Source: a virus
Length of the DNA stretch: 56,082 nucleotides
Virus record (IMG/VR): IMGVR_UViG_3300021185_000405
Span: 1 to 56,082 of that record
Reading direction: 5' to 3' (one strand)
In this document: positions 37,741 through 46,034 of the stretch, piece by piece
How the letters are laid out: each line of letters begins with the position of its first letter
Position numbering within the stretch: position 1 is the first letter of the stretch
Translations under genes and position numbers: made by a program
Notes under the pieces: generated by a model
Databases searched by the model: none
The model's input: the letters and a program-made list of their open reading frames with translations, nothing else
What the model was told of the DNA's origin: nothing

Positions 37741-38186
37741 TGGGATTAGACGCATATGCTGGTTTTCAGCACACACAACACACGTTCGCAGATAACGTTG
37801 AGCCTATCAATCATGATGTACTCAGCGAGACTCTAGAACATGATGAAGACTTTTATTGGCGTAAACACGCTAGATTGCAAGAGTTCATGCAGCAACTATG
37901 GAGAGTCAAGAACTTCGGTGAAGAAGCCGACCAATGGCGCGGGCTCCGTATGGACGGCAAGCATGATTACCACGGTCTGTTGTTTCTAGAAAAGATGGAC
38001 ATATTACGGCTGCAAGAGTTGGTACAAGACGATAACTTACCTTTTTGTCCAGATGGTTTCTTTTGGGGACAGCAGTTCCAAGAAGAAGCTATGAAAGACA
38101 ACAAACCGTTGGACTTGAAGTTCTGCGAGACAGCACTCAAGTGGCTTGATGAAGGCAAGAAGGTTTGGTACGACTGTTCATGGTAA
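37741..38186 (+). CDS. Conserved phage protein (FYWRKH family), function unknown
   Basis: 148 residues with an AAGGAGG site six bases before the ATG. The phrase DFYWRKHARLQEFMQQLW, then KMDILRLQELVQDDNLPF and DGFFWGQQF, is shared by a widespread small phage family that databases sometimes label phosphoglycerate kinase without biochemical support. There is no kinase motif here. It is the first gene after the candidate origin. I treat the function as unknown. Confidence 0.7.
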
Positions 38187-38195
38187 GGAGGAACT

Positions 38196-38348
38196 ATGAT
38201 TAAAGACTATTTTAGATCAGTACTAATGGGTACGGGCGTTCTGTTCGTACTCTTTGGTATCGCAACGAGTATTCAATACTCACTTTTACTGCTCGGTATC
38301 GGTATCGGTATCGGCTCAATATTGTATTTACTATGGAGGTTATTATGA
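38196..38348 (+). CDS. Small membrane protein (50 aa)
   Basis: The ATG follows AAGGAGG by five bases. After a short polar start (MIKDYFRS) the chain is nearly all hydrophobic, with two potential membrane helices (MGTGVLFVLFGIATSI and YSLLLLGIGIGIGSILYLL). The DNA carries three GGTATC repeats in the second helix. The stop overlaps the next start (ATGA). Function unknown. It belongs to a run of three small membrane proteins before the MoxR gene. Confidence 0.55.
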   Translation: MIKDYFRSVLMGTGVLFVLFGIATSIQYSLLLLGIGIGIGSILYLLWRLL

Positions 38349-38497
38349 ATGCAAATATAGTTAGTGCGCTGACCACGGCGCTCTGGATTTTAATAGAACT
38401 AATACAGTTCGGTTACATGGCTTATCTAGCCTGGAGGAATAGAGATGTTACTAGTAGGAATATTGTCGGCGCTGGGTCTGCTAATCCTAGCACTTAA
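38345..38497 (+). CDS. Small membrane protein (50 aa), overlapping the next gene
   Basis: Begins in an ATGA overlap, with GGAGG eight bases upstream. One hydrophobic helix (ALWILIELIQFGYMAYLAW) is followed by a polar tail (RNRDVTSRN). It overlaps the start of the next gene by 53 bases in another frame, so the true C-terminus may matter little. It may be a coupling peptide or a small membrane subunit. Unknown function, moderate support. Confidence 0.4.
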   Translation: MNANIVSALTTALWILIELIQFGYMAYLAWRNRDVTSRNIVGAGSANPST

Positions 38498-38777
38498 AGC
38501 AGGCGGCAAGAAGGCTATCGGTCACGATATCTTTGTTGACGTTCTGATCACAGTCACATTGATGGTGTGCTTTTACGGCACATTCAGCGGTATGACTGCA
38601 GCAATGATGGGCGGTTTGTCTGCGTCTATTGTCTTGTTCGTTATGAAGAAGACGATGGTGCACGAGAAACTAACTGTCGAGAAAAGCGAACATGTTGTTA
38701 TGAGCAAACCTGTTCAAATTAAAATACCTACAGTCAAAACTAAATGGAAGACTGTACAACCCGAATGGAGGAGTTAA
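38445..38777 (+). CDS. Membrane protein of unknown function (110 aa)
   Basis: 110 residues, TGGAGG nine bases before the ATG. Three hydrophobic segments (LLVGILSALGLLILAL, IFVDVLITVTLMVCFY and SGMTAAMMGGLSASIVLFVM) are followed by a basic cytoplasmic-type tail (KKTMVHEKLTVEKSEHVV). It ends three bases before the MoxR-type ATPase start, so it could be the membrane anchor or target of that module. That link is inference from spacing only. Confidence 0.6.
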   Translation: MLLVGILSALGLLILALKAGGKKAIGHDIFVDVLITVTLMVCFYGTFSGMTAAMMGGLSASIVLFVMKKTMVHEKLTVEKSEHVVMSKPVQIKIPTVKTKWKTVQPEWRS

Positions 38778-38779
38778 AA

Positions 38780-39796
38780 ATGCAAACCATAAATCCACAA
38801 GCACTTAAAGACGAATTGAAAGACGCTATTATAGCTGGCTATCCCGCAATGGTATGGGGTGGGCCAGGTATCGGCAAGTCTGATATTCCTAACCAAGTCG
38901 CCGCCGAAATGAATATGAGTATTATAGATTTTCGTGCAAACTTATTTGACCCAGTAGATGTTCGAGGTATACCGTATTTAGCGCAAGCTAATGCAGACTC
39001 TATCAAGTACACCTCATGGGCTATACCAGATGTGTTCCCAATAGCAGAACGAGACGGTGAACGAGGTATCTTGTTTATCGACGAGTTGCCAACAGCACCA
39101 GCTGCTACGCAGAATGCGTTCTTACAATTATTGCTTAACCGTAAACTGGGTGATTATGAGCTCCCAATAGGTTGGGCAATATTGTGTGCAGGTAACAGAC
39201 TAACTGACTCAGCTGCTGTATATCAGATGCCAAGTCCAGTTAGAAACAGACTAGCACATTACGAACTAGAACCAACCTTAGATGATTGGGTAAGTTGGGC
39301 TCACCAACACAAGATTGACACAGATGTTATATCGTTCATACAGTACAGACCAGGACTATTATCTAGTTTTGATCCTGACCAGTATGCGTTTCCAACACCT
39401 CGTGCTTGGTCAATGGTTAGCAAAAAGCTCCAACGAGCGAACAACAACCCAGAACGATTGTTCTATGGTGTAGCATCACTAGTCGGCGACGGCGCTGCTG
39501 GTGAATTTGTAGCTTTCAAAGAGATAGCTAACAAACTACCTGACATAGATGCAATCATCAAGGATCCAACAAAGTACAAGCGCGACGACAATCCAGCGCT
39601 ACTTTACGCGTTGGCTAATGCTATTGCAGCAAGAGCAGAAGACAGCAAGATGGATAACATAATGAAACTAGCCGACAAGTTAGTCGTAGAGTATCAAGTT
39701 GTGTTAGTCAAAGGTTGTCTAGCTAGAGATAAACAATTGCGTCAACACCCAGCTATTCGTGGTTGGATTACTAAAAACGCTAGTGTCATATTATAG
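38780..39796 (+). CDS. MoxR-family AAA+ ATPase
   Basis: 338 residues from the ATG with GGAGGAG nine bases upstream; an earlier in-frame ATG lies inside the preceding gene. Walker A is GGPGIGKSD (K33), Walker B is ILFIDELP (D101, E102), and a sensor-1 type Asn follows in ILCAGNRLTD. The insertion pattern (DPVDVRGIPY, SPVRNRLAHYEL) is MoxR-type. MoxR ATPases work with VWA proteins as chaperone-like machines that insert metals or remodel complexes. Here a VWA/DUF2201 protein is encoded two genes on. In phages the target is unknown. Confidence 0.9.
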   Translation: MQTINPQALKDELKDAIIAGYPAMVWGGPGIGKSDIPNQVAAEMNMSIIDFRANLFDPVDVRGIPYLAQANADSIKYTSWAIPDVFPIAERDGERGILFIDELPTAPAATQNAFLQLLLNRKLGDYELPIGWAILCAGNRLTDSAAVYQMPSPVRNRLAHYELEPTLDDWVSWAHQHKIDTDVISFIQYRPGLLSSFDPDQYAFPTPRAWSMVSKKLQRANNNPERLFYGVASLVGDGAAGEFVAFKEIANKLPDIDAIIKDPTKYKRDDNPALLYALANAIAARAEDSKMDNIMKLADKLVVEYQVVLVKGCLARDKQLRQHPAIRGWITKNASVIL

Positions 39797-39804
39797 GAGT
39801 AATT

Positions 39805-40464
39805 ATGAAAACAGTAAGATTATCTAGAAGTCTCAATTGGGACATAGAAAAAGCAGCAGGGAACAAGTACGATTCGTCTAACCCTGCGAAGGAATACCCG
39901 CAAGACGGTATGCCTACCTTTATAGAACTTGGCTATCAACAAAAGATTGATGCGACCTTGTCTCACTTCAAGCAAACTTGGGGTTATGACTGTCCATGCA
40001 ATTATGTGGAAAAGCTAGTTATATCTAGTACGGCATTCACTACGGATAGCGACGGTAACAAAACAGATGACGCGTACGAACAAACATTTCATCTAGCTCT
40101 ACCAAGCCAACAAGTTCCTACTATGTTGGTTAAGTGGGGCGATGAGATGCGTGTTAAAGTCAAATCTGATGACTCTACGTTCTTAGAATGTATGGATATC
40201 AAGATGTTTAACGACAACCGCGAACAAGCAAAGCGTCAATATCTATTCAAGATACGAGAAGTGCTAGGCAGATTTAGTACCTTAAATCAGTTACTTAAAG
40301 CTGCACCGTACATGAAAGACGTTGTACCACAAGATAAGCTGCAAAAAATGCACGAGAAAGACGATCGTTCTGGACGTGTAACAGCACAGGCTGAGCTTGC
40401 TGACAATGAGTTATCAGAGTTACGCGAGGTCTTGTTAGAAGATGCACTATTAGGAGACAACTAA
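39805..40464 (+). CDS. MoxR-VWA accessory protein A
   Basis: 219 residues, TAGGAG nine bases before the ATG, eight bases after the MoxR stop. No known domain. The C-terminal region (STLNQLLKAAPYM, DVVPQDKLQKM, ending LREVLLEDALLGDN) aligns with that of the protein at 41725-42609 (TTLKKFLDVFPGG, LVPEDVLKDM, ending LNEVMLESSLLGD). The two are therefore distant paralogues or share a docking domain, and they bracket the VWA gene. I infer a shared interaction with the ATPase or the VWA protein. Confidence 0.7.
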   Translation: MKTVRLSRSLNWDIEKAAGNKYDSSNPAKEYPQDGMPTFIELGYQQKIDATLSHFKQTWGYDCPCNYVEKLVISSTAFTTDSDGNKTDDAYEQTFHLALPSQQVPTMLVKWGDEMRVKVKSDDSTFLECMDIKMFNDNREQAKRQYLFKIREVLGRFSTLNQLLKAAPYMKDVVPQDKLQKMHEKDDRSGRVTAQAELADNELSELREVLLEDALLGDN

Positions 40465-40631
40465 TGTCTGTCGAAGTAATAGTTAAATTACCACCAGAAT
40501 TAGGCAAGGGCATGGTCTGCGACGACGTAGACCATCTAGCCCGCATACTAGAATATCAAAGTAAAAAGTATGATATACACGGCGTAATTCTTATAGGAGA
40601 TAAAGATGAATCCAACATTTGTAAAAGCTAG
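40464..40631 (+). CDS. Small protein (55 aa) coupled to the VWA gene
   Basis: Starts in a TAATG overlap with accessory protein A and ends 26 bases inside the VWA gene. The sequence (MSVEVIVKLPPELGKGMV, then DDVDHLARILEYQSKK) looks like a small folded alpha/beta protein rather than random translation. AGGAG precedes by about eight bases. Unknown function; possibly a small subunit of the MoxR-VWA module. Confidence 0.55.
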   Translation: MSVEVIVKLPPELGKGMVCDDVDHLARILEYQSKKYDIHGVILIGDKDESNICKS

Positions 40632-41709
40632 ATCAAGACTTATTCTTGACAACCCATTCTTCGGCACTTTGTGTTTACGACTCAAAGCGTCTGAGTGGGA
40701 AGAGCCAACAGGTGCCACCGATGGTGTGCACTTGTTTTATAACGCTAAGTGGTTCGAGAAGCTCACAGAAATGGAGCGTATCGGTTTCTTAGCGCACGAA
40801 GTTATGCATGTTGTCTTTCTACACATTACACGTAGAGAAGAACGACATGCGACAAAGTGGAATGTAGCTTGTGACTATGCAATTAATAATTATCTAGTTG
40901 CAGAAGGTTTTATATTACCAAAAGGCGGACTTGTGGATGCGCAGTATGATGACATGACTGCAGAAGCTATCTACGGTTTACTTCCTGAGCCCGACAAAGG
41001 CTGGGATAATGTCGCCGTAGATCTTGGTAAATGCGGTGGAGTTATGGACCACCCTGGCACAGATGGCACAGCCGGTAAAACCGGCGCCATCGAGGCTGGC
41101 TTGACTGTAGCAATACATCAAGCGGCCGAATCGGCCAAGGCGCAAGGTAAACTTTCAGCTGACTTAGAATCTTTGATAACTGATATTACAGACCCAAAGG
41201 TCGACTGGAAAGCAGTGTTGGCTCGTTTCTTACGCTCCAACAACAAGTCTGACTTTACATGGGTTAGGCCTAACAGACGATTTATCGGCTCTGGTTTATA
41301 TCTACCTTCACTACACAATCCCTGCTTAGAAGAGATTGTTATTGCAGTAGATACATCAGGCTCTATATCAGATGACGAGCTAAAACAATTCACAACAGAG
41401 ACATCATACATCCTGCATGAGCTAGCACCCGAACGCGTGCAATTTATACAATGCGATGCAGAAATCAATGATGTAACTGAGTACACACGTGAATCATTAC
41501 CACTAAAAGTAACGTACAAGGGCAGAGGAGGTACAGAATTTACACCGGTCATAGACTATGTAAACGAAAACCACCCAAACGCAGCTGCGCTTGTATATCT
41601 AACCGACCTAGAATGCGGAGACTTTGGCGATCAGCCACATTATCCAGTGTTATGGGTTACAACCCAAGATCACAACGCCCCTTACGGTGAAGTGATCCAC
41701 ATGCAATAA
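40606..41709 (+). CDS. VWA-like metallopeptidase-type protein (DUF2201)
   Basis: 367 residues. The N-terminal domain carries a zinc-protease-like motif AHEVMHVVFLH (H64, E65, H68) and a conserved WNVACDYAINNYL segment, typical of the DUF2201 N-terminal domain. The C-terminal domain is VWA-like with a complete metal-ion site (AVDTSGSIS: D249, S251, S253) and YKGRGGTEFTPV. These proteins are partners of MoxR ATPases in bacteria. AGGAG precedes the ATG. Whether peptidase activity is retained is unknown; the motif looks intact. Confidence 0.9.
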   Translation: MNPTFVKARSRLILDNPFFGTLCLRLKASEWEEPTGATDGVHLFYNAKWFEKLTEMERIGFLAHEVMHVVFLHITRREERHATKWNVACDYAINNYLVAEGFILPKGGLVDAQYDDMTAEAIYGLLPEPDKGWDNVAVDLGKCGGVMDHPGTDGTAGKTGAIEAGLTVAIHQAAESAKAQGKLSADLESLITDITDPKVDWKAVLARFLRSNNKSDFTWVRPNRRFIGSGLYLPSLHNPCLEEIVIAVDTSGSISDDELKQFTTETSYILHELAPERVQFIQCDAEINDVTEYTRESLPLKVTYKGRGGTEFTPVIDYVNENHPNAAALVYLTDLECGDFGDQPHYPVLWVTTQDHNAPYGEVIHMQ

Positions 41710-41724
41710 ATAGGAGATTATATT

Positions 41725-42609
41725 ATGGCATCAGTAAGAATGACAATGGCTCTACGTGAGCGATTAGTAGACAATTATCGTAAGCAGATTCAGTCTGCTT
41801 ACAATAACAACCTTAACGTAGATAAAGCAATAGACGAAATTGTAAGTTCTGTGCAAACAGGAGCTGGGTACGAGTTTAAAGAGCTCGTTCTAGCTTCTGA
41901 GCATTTAGCAGAACACCTACATAACCATGCAGTTAAATGGCACGCACACACTAAACGAACTAACGGCCAAACAACTATATCTACAATACACGTACCATAT
42001 GGTCGTGAGCAAAACGATAAAAGAGACTATATGCCAATAGAGAAAGCTAGTGAATTACATGTTATATGTAATCCTAACAGACCTCTTACGGAAAACTTTA
42101 AAGCTTGTCTTGAATGGAATGATCGCTACACCAGTAAATGGGAAGACGACGGCGTCAAAGAACCATCTAAAACTTATGTAGAAGGCGATCTTATGTTTAT
42201 ACATGATTTTGGCGATAACCCTGTATATTTACCTTATCTAACTGTAGGTACAGAACAGATGTATCACGCTAAAGAAGATTACGCTCCAAATTGTGAATGC
42301 GCTATCGTAGTGTCTGACCCAAAATTGTGTGCTATTCTAGAAAACATACCTAAAGCAAAAGTAAAGGCAAGTGAAATGGTTAAGAAGTTTGAAACGTTTG
42401 TAGAACCTATTACAACGCTTAAAAAGTTCTTAGATGTATTTCCAGGCGGTAGGTCTTTAGTACCAGAAGATGTGCTAAAAGACATGGCGGCACCTGCAGT
42501 TAAGCGTAAAGAACCTGCAAAAACAGTAACTGCAGAAGAACTTATGCCAGCTGAGCTTAAACAAGAGCTTAATGAGGTTATGCTAGAATCATCACTATTG
42601 GGGGACTAA
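41725..42609 (+). CDS. MoxR-VWA accessory protein B
   Basis: 294 residues, TAGGAG eight bases before the ATG. The N-terminus is helical (ALRERLVDNYRKQIQSAY). The middle has HLAEHLHNHAVKWHAH and a beta section. The final 70 residues resemble those of accessory protein A, ending in ELNEVMLESSLLGD. It closes the four-gene MoxR-VWA run. No catalytic motif is seen. Its repeated histidines could bind metal, but this is speculation. Confidence 0.7.
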   Translation: MASVRMTMALRERLVDNYRKQIQSAYNNNLNVDKAIDEIVSSVQTGAGYEFKELVLASEHLAEHLHNHAVKWHAHTKRTNGQTTISTIHVPYGREQNDKRDYMPIEKASELHVICNPNRPLTENFKACLEWNDRYTSKWEDDGVKEPSKTYVEGDLMFIHDFGDNPVYLPYLTVGTEQMYHAKEDYAPNCECAIVVSDPKLCAILENIPKAKVKASEMVKKFETFVEPITTLKKFLDVFPGGRSLVPEDVLKDMAAPAVKRKEPAKTVTAEELMPAELKQELNEVMLESSLLGD

Positions 42610-42612
42610 AAT

Positions 42613-42795
42613 ATGCAAGCAGAACAAACAATATGGCAATACAATTCAGAATATTCGTATGAAGCTAATATGAATAACTGGAGAGACGCAGCTAATTTCG
42701 AGCGTAAGCAATACCAAGAGGCGTTGCTTACCGAAGAACAAGCTGAAATGAAATTCCAAGAATATTATCCAAGGAGTGATTATGAGTGCAATTAA
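42613..42795 (+). CDS. Small acidic protein (60 aa)
   Basis: 60 residues, rich in Gln, Glu, Tyr and Asn, with one predicted helix (FERKQYQEALLTEEQAEMKF). It begins three bases after the previous stop and overlaps the next start by 14 bases. No family recognised. It trails the MoxR-VWA run and may simply be co-transcribed with it. Confidence 0.5.
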   Translation: MQAEQTIWQYNSEYSYEANMNNWRDAANFERKQYQEALLTEEQAEMKFQEYYPRSDYECN

Positions 42796-42973
42796 GAATT
42801 ATATGTTTGACGTTGGTGAATATGCTGCAACAAACGGCATAAAAGCTGCTATGAGCAAATTCATAGAAACAGAAGACAACGTTAAGTCATGTATTATATT
42901 TTCTTTTGCTTTTGACGGCAATTGGGAAGAGTTTATTGCTGAAGGTAATTGGGAGCCGCCAGCAGTTCACTAA
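42782..42973 (+). CDS. Small protein of unknown function (63 aa)
   Basis: The ATG at 42782 has AAGGAG six bases upstream and is preferred over the GTG two codons earlier. The sequence alternates helices and a Phe/Trp-rich strand (CIIFSFAFDGNWEEFIAEGNW). It is the last gene before a bidirectional-type terminator. No family recognised. Confidence 0.55.
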   Translation: MSAIKNYMFDVGEYAATNGIKAAMSKFIETEDNVKSCIIFSFAFDGNWEEFIAEGNWEPPAVH

Positions 42974-42995
42974 CATGCCAAGGAGTGGCATTAGT

Positions 42996-43029
42996 ATAGC
43001 CCAAGTTTCGGTGTCCCGTCTTGGGCTAT
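42996..43029. terminator. Terminator between convergent genes
   Basis: ATAGCCCAAG (42996-43005) and CTTGGGCTAT (43020-43029) form a perfect 10-bp stem, followed on the plus strand by GCGCTTTTAG. It lies between the convergent genes ending at 42973 and 43041 and can stop transcription from the left and probably from the right. A smaller hairpin TGCCA/TGGCA precedes it at 42976-42990. Confidence 0.75.
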
Positions 43030-43040
43030 GCGCTTTTAGT

Positions 43041-43451
43041 TTACGATACGTAAACCCAAATTTCTAGCGTACCAGATACAACATCGCCTGCTGGAGCTAC
43101 TTCACAGATGATATCAATTGTATCGTCTGCAGCGTAGTTCACAGGAGCTATGTCAGCGTCTTTTTGATCGCCACCACCAGCTTGTCCACATGTAGATGCA
43201 GCAATGTACTTATCAGTATCACCACCATCACCAACACCCCAGACAAGGCCTGTGCCAGTATCAAGATCACTAGAAACGATTTTTACATCATGTACTGTTT
43301 CACCAGCAAAAACGTCTACCATTTTGTAAACGTCAGCTGCGTTTGGTGCTGCAGTTAATGTAATTTTAGAATATCTAACACCTAAAGCTCCGCTTGGGAA
43401 AGGCTTAAATGATTGATTTCCAGCTACCATGTCACTTGTAAAAGTTGCCAT
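43041..43451 (-). CDS. Virion decoration-like protein, isolated single gene
   Basis: 136 residues, alone on the minus strand between two plus-strand blocks, with a GGAG site before the ATG. The composition is beta-rich and Gly/Asp/Ala-heavy (YSKITLTAAPNAADVYKMV, then VHDVKIVSSDLDTGTG and VGDGGDTDKYIAA). This is a pattern of capsid decoration or head-fibre proteins normally encoded beside the capsid gene. It ends IWVYVS. Having its own promoter region and terminator, it may be expressed independently and strongly. The decoration role is inferred from sequence style. Confidence 0.6.
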   Translation of the reverse strand: MATFTSDMVAGNQSFKPFPSGALGVRYSKITLTAAPNAADVYKMVDVFAGETVHDVKIVSSDLDTGTGLVWGVGDGGDTDKYIAASTCGQAGGGDQKDADIAPVNYAADDTIDIICEVAPAGDVVSGTLEIWVYVS

Positions 43452-43470
43452 AATATTTCTCCGTTTGTGT

Positions 43471-43492
43471 TATTACCCATTATTAGGTAATA
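43471..43492. promoter_or_regulatory. Inverted repeat in a divergent intergenic region
   Basis: TATTACC (43471-43477) and GGTAATA (43486-43492) are perfect 7-bp arms around an 8-base AT spacer, in the 97-base gap between the decoration-like gene (leftward) and the next rightward gene. The gap must hold both promoters. An operator or promoter-associated site is likely. A TATAGT-like element follows at 43496. Confidence 0.35.
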
Positions 43493-43548
43493 TCTATAGT
43501 CATAAAGACAAATAGGATGTTTGTCAAATTTAATTAAGGAGTAATTAG

Positions 43549-43761
43549 ATGCCCCCATCACATGTATATGTAAAACGTAACCCGTTGCACCCTTATACAT
43601 ACAATAACCCTGACGATTTACCATATATCCAATGGAAATATGTCCGCATATCTCTTGCTTACACTATGTATACCAGTAAGCAAATAGGTTGGGAACGTGC
43701 AAAGCGTTCAGAATACGAAGAATGGTGTACAGCAATGATTAAGTTCAAGGAGGAACTATGA
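43549..43761 (+). CDS. Small Tyr/Trp-rich protein (70 aa)
   Basis: 70 residues, AAGGAG eight bases before the ATG. It is unusually rich in Tyr, Pro, Trp and Lys (YVKRNPLHPYTYNNPDD, IQWKYVRISLAYTMY) and ends in a short charged helix. It opens the replication block. The next gene overlaps its stop (ATGA). Not recognised. Confidence 0.55.
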   Translation: MPPSHVYVKRNPLHPYTYNNPDDLPYIQWKYVRISLAYTMYTSKQIGWERAKRSEYEEWCTAMIKFKEEL

Positions 43762-43988
43762 AAGTACAAATATTAATAAAAAACAGCCGACACGGCCATG
43801 ACTACGAAGTCGTGAGAGCAGATGCTTTTTTTAACAACAAAGACCTAGAAGAAGACTACCGCCAAAAATGCGAAGACAGATGGCATGAAGAGTTATTAAA
43901 CGACGGCGAACAACCTACCGAAGACGATTATGTTGAATGGTACGAAGTTACTAGCCCAATACAATTAGAAGTCCAGGAGGGATTATGA
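43758..43988 (+). CDS. Small acidic protein (76 aa)
   Basis: 76 residues with AAGGAGG six bases before the ATG. A beta strand (MKVQILIKNSRHGHDYEVV) is followed by a strongly acidic helical region (DLEEDYRQKCEDRWHEELL). Acidic small early proteins in phages often mimic DNA to inhibit host nucleases or regulators, but there is no direct evidence here. Overlaps its neighbours on both sides by ATGA. Confidence 0.5.
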   Translation: MKVQILIKNSRHGHDYEVVRADAFFNNKDLEEDYRQKCEDRWHEELLNDGEQPTEDDYVEWYEVTSPIQLEVQEGL

Positions 43989-44158
43989 AAGAACCAAAAC
44001 ATTGGATAAAAATACATGAAGCTACAATTGGCCATCACGAAATGTTAGACAACGTACAAGATGTTTTAGCAGACATGGACATAGATTGTTATAACGATAT
44101 GGAACTCGCAAGAAAAAACCAATGCGATTTGTATGTTATTTTTGAGAAACAAGAATGA
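43985..44158 (+). CDS. Small protein (57 aa)
   Basis: 57 residues starting in an ATGA overlap, with CAGGAGG seven bases upstream. It is rich in His, Asp and Met (HEATIGHHEMLDNV) and ends with a strand containing CDLYVIFEKQE. The chain of overlaps with both neighbours supports translation. Function unknown. Confidence 0.5.
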   Translation: MKEPKHWIKIHEATIGHHEMLDNVQDVLADMDIDCYNDMELARKNQCDLYVIFEKQE

Positions 44159-44241
44159 AAAAAGAACTTAATCAAATAGCAGAAATGTTAGAGAGCTTAC
44201 AACAAGACATAAATAAATTTATAAGGTGGTTATTTAAATGA
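44155..44241 (+). CDS. Tiny coupled peptide before DNA polymerase (28 aa)
   Basis: 28 residues (MKKELNQIAEMLESLQQD, then a Phe/Trp tail), one amphipathic helix. It overlaps the previous stop and the polymerase start (both ATGA). It may exist mainly to couple polymerase translation to the upstream genes. A weak AAGGTGG lies before the polymerase ATG. Confidence 0.4.
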   Translation: MKKELNQIAEMLESLQQDINKFIRWLFK

Positions 44242-46034
44242 AAAAATTATATTTAGACTTTGAGACATATTATGACGTGCAATTTTCACTGACTAAAATG
44301 TCCACAGCACAATACATAAATCACAAAGATTTTAAGGTTTGGGGAGTAGGACTGAAAGTAGACGACGAAGCTACGGAATGGTACAGCGCAGATGAAACAG
44401 ACGATGTTTTAGCTGCAATAGATTGGAGCGATATCGCTTTAGTTTGCCATAACACTTTGTTTGATGCCTTCATTCTTACAAGGCATTACGGTTATAACCC
44501 TGCGTATTATTATGATACGGCTGCTATGAGCAGAGGTTTATATCCTAACATGTCGGCTAGGCTGAAAGACTGCGTTACACGCGAGTTTCCGTCTGACAAT
44601 ACTATGCGAAAGGGAGAAGAGTTAGCAAGTGCCAAAGGCATACGCGACCTTGACCCTACGCTTGACGAACAAATTGGTTCGTATTGTATTCAAGATGTTG
44701 ACTTAACGTACGCACTCTTCCAGTCCTACATGGTTGGGTTTCCAGAGTCTGAACTAGACTTGATCGACCTAACTACACGAATGTTCGTGGAGCCAAAGCT
44801 TCAATTGGACCAGCCTATGCTGTTGCAATATAAAGAAGATATGGCAAAACGTGCAGAAGATGCCATCGAGTCTTCAGGTGTAACACGCGAAATTCTTGCT
44901 TCACAACAAAAGTTTCGTGCACACCTGGAGCAGCTTGGCATTACGATACCCACGAAGAAAAGCCCAACAACAGGTAAACAAATACCTGCATTTGGAAAAA
45001 ATGACCCTGCGTATTTGCAAATGTGTAACATGTACCCAGAACATCGTGCATTGTGGGACGCCCGTGAAGTAGTCAAATCACGTATAGATGAGACTAGAGC
45101 ACAAAGGTTTATTGATTCGTGCAATCCTGACGGCAGCTTCGGTGTACCGTTACGATATTATGCCGCACATACAGGTAGGTTCGGTGGGTCTGATAAAATC
45201 AACCTACAAAACTTACCTCGCGGATCTAAGTTACGCACGGCAATCAAAGCTCCAGTTGGTCAAAAGTTATTTATAGCTGACTTGTCTAACATAGAAGTTC
45301 GCATGCTAGCGTGGTTAGCTAAAGAAGCTGACTTACTTGATGCTTTTAGAAACAAACGCGATGTTTATTGCGAATTTGCTTCGCAAGTGTACGGTAAGCC
45401 AGTAACCAAAGCTGACACTTTAGAAAGATATGTCGGTAAAACTGCGGTACTAGGTCTGGGTTACGGTATGGGACATGTAAAGTTCCAAGATACTTTAAAA
45501 ACTGGAGCTGTCTCTGTAGATGTAACCGATAGCACTGCCGTGCAGATTGTCCAGCAGTACAGGGGAATGTACACAAACATACCTATATTGTGGGCGAGGA
45601 TGAAAGATTTACTTTTCAGTATGATTTCTCCTAGAGAATACGGTACACATTACGGGCCCATTACGGTCGGCCCACAGCAGCTAACCTTGCCAAATGGCAT
45701 GGCACTTAAATACCCTGACTTACGATATGCAGGTGGTGAATTTATATACAGCACACAGAAAGGAATAGTTCGTACGTACGGACCACGCCTAGCAGAAAAT
45801 GTTATTCAAGCACTAGCAAGAATAGTTATTACTGACCAGATTCTGGAAGTTCATGCGTTACCTGAAGTCGACGTAGTTCTACAGGTACACGACGAAATAA
45901 TCGCATTAGGGTCTGAAGTCGATTCAGATGCTACAATGGAAAAGATTATGAATATTATGAAAACCCCACCCTCATGGTGCAGTGATTTACCACTAGATGC
46001 CGAAGGAGGCGTTAGCCAGGTATATGACAAATAA
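44238..46034 (+). CDS. polA: Family A DNA polymerase with 3'-5' exonuclease
   Basis: 598 residues, compact like T7-type replicative enzymes. The exonuclease domain has LDFETYY (D7, E9), CHNTLFDAF and a later IQDVDLTYALF. The polymerase domain has motif A IADLSNIEVR (D348), motif B RYVGKTAVLGLGYG (K401) and motif C VLQVHDE (D552). The residue corresponding to E. coli position 762 is Leu405. The Leu form, as opposed to Phe or Tyr, has been linked in marine phages to slower, more accurate replication. It lies directly ahead of the CsrA-like and primase-helicase genes. Confidence 0.95.
   Translation: MKKLYLDFETYYDVQFSLTKMSTAQYINHKDFKVWGVGLKVDDEATEWYSADETDDVLAAIDWSDIALVCHNTLFDAFILTRHYGYNPAYYYDTAAMSRGLYPNMSARLKDCVTREFPSDNTMRKGEELASAKGIRDLDPTLDEQIGSYCIQDVDLTYALFQSYMVGFPESELDLIDLTTRMFVEPKLQLDQPMLLQYKEDMAKRAEDAIESSGVTREILASQQKFRAHLEQLGITIPTKKSPTTGKQIPAFGKNDPAYLQMCNMYPEHRALWDAREVVKSRIDETRAQRFIDSCNPDGSFGVPLRYYAAHTGRFGGSDKINLQNLPRGSKLRTAIKAPVGQKLFIADLSNIEVRMLAWLAKEADLLDAFRNKRDVYCEFASQVYGKPVTKADTLERYVGKTAVLGLGYGMGHVKFQDTLKTGAVSVDVTDSTAVQIVQQYRGMYTNIPILWARMKDLLFSMISPREYGTHYGPITVGPQQLTLPNGMALKYPDLRYAGGEFIYSTQKGIVRTYGPRLAENVIQALARIVITDQILEVHALPEVDVVLQVHDEIIALGSEVDSDATMEKIMNIMKTPPSWCSDLPLDAEGGVSQVYDK

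Noticed and set aside
37741-38186. Phosphoglycerate kinase
   Set aside because: Related phage proteins sometimes carry this label, but the 148 residues contain none of the kinase's nucleotide- or substrate-binding motifs and are far too short.
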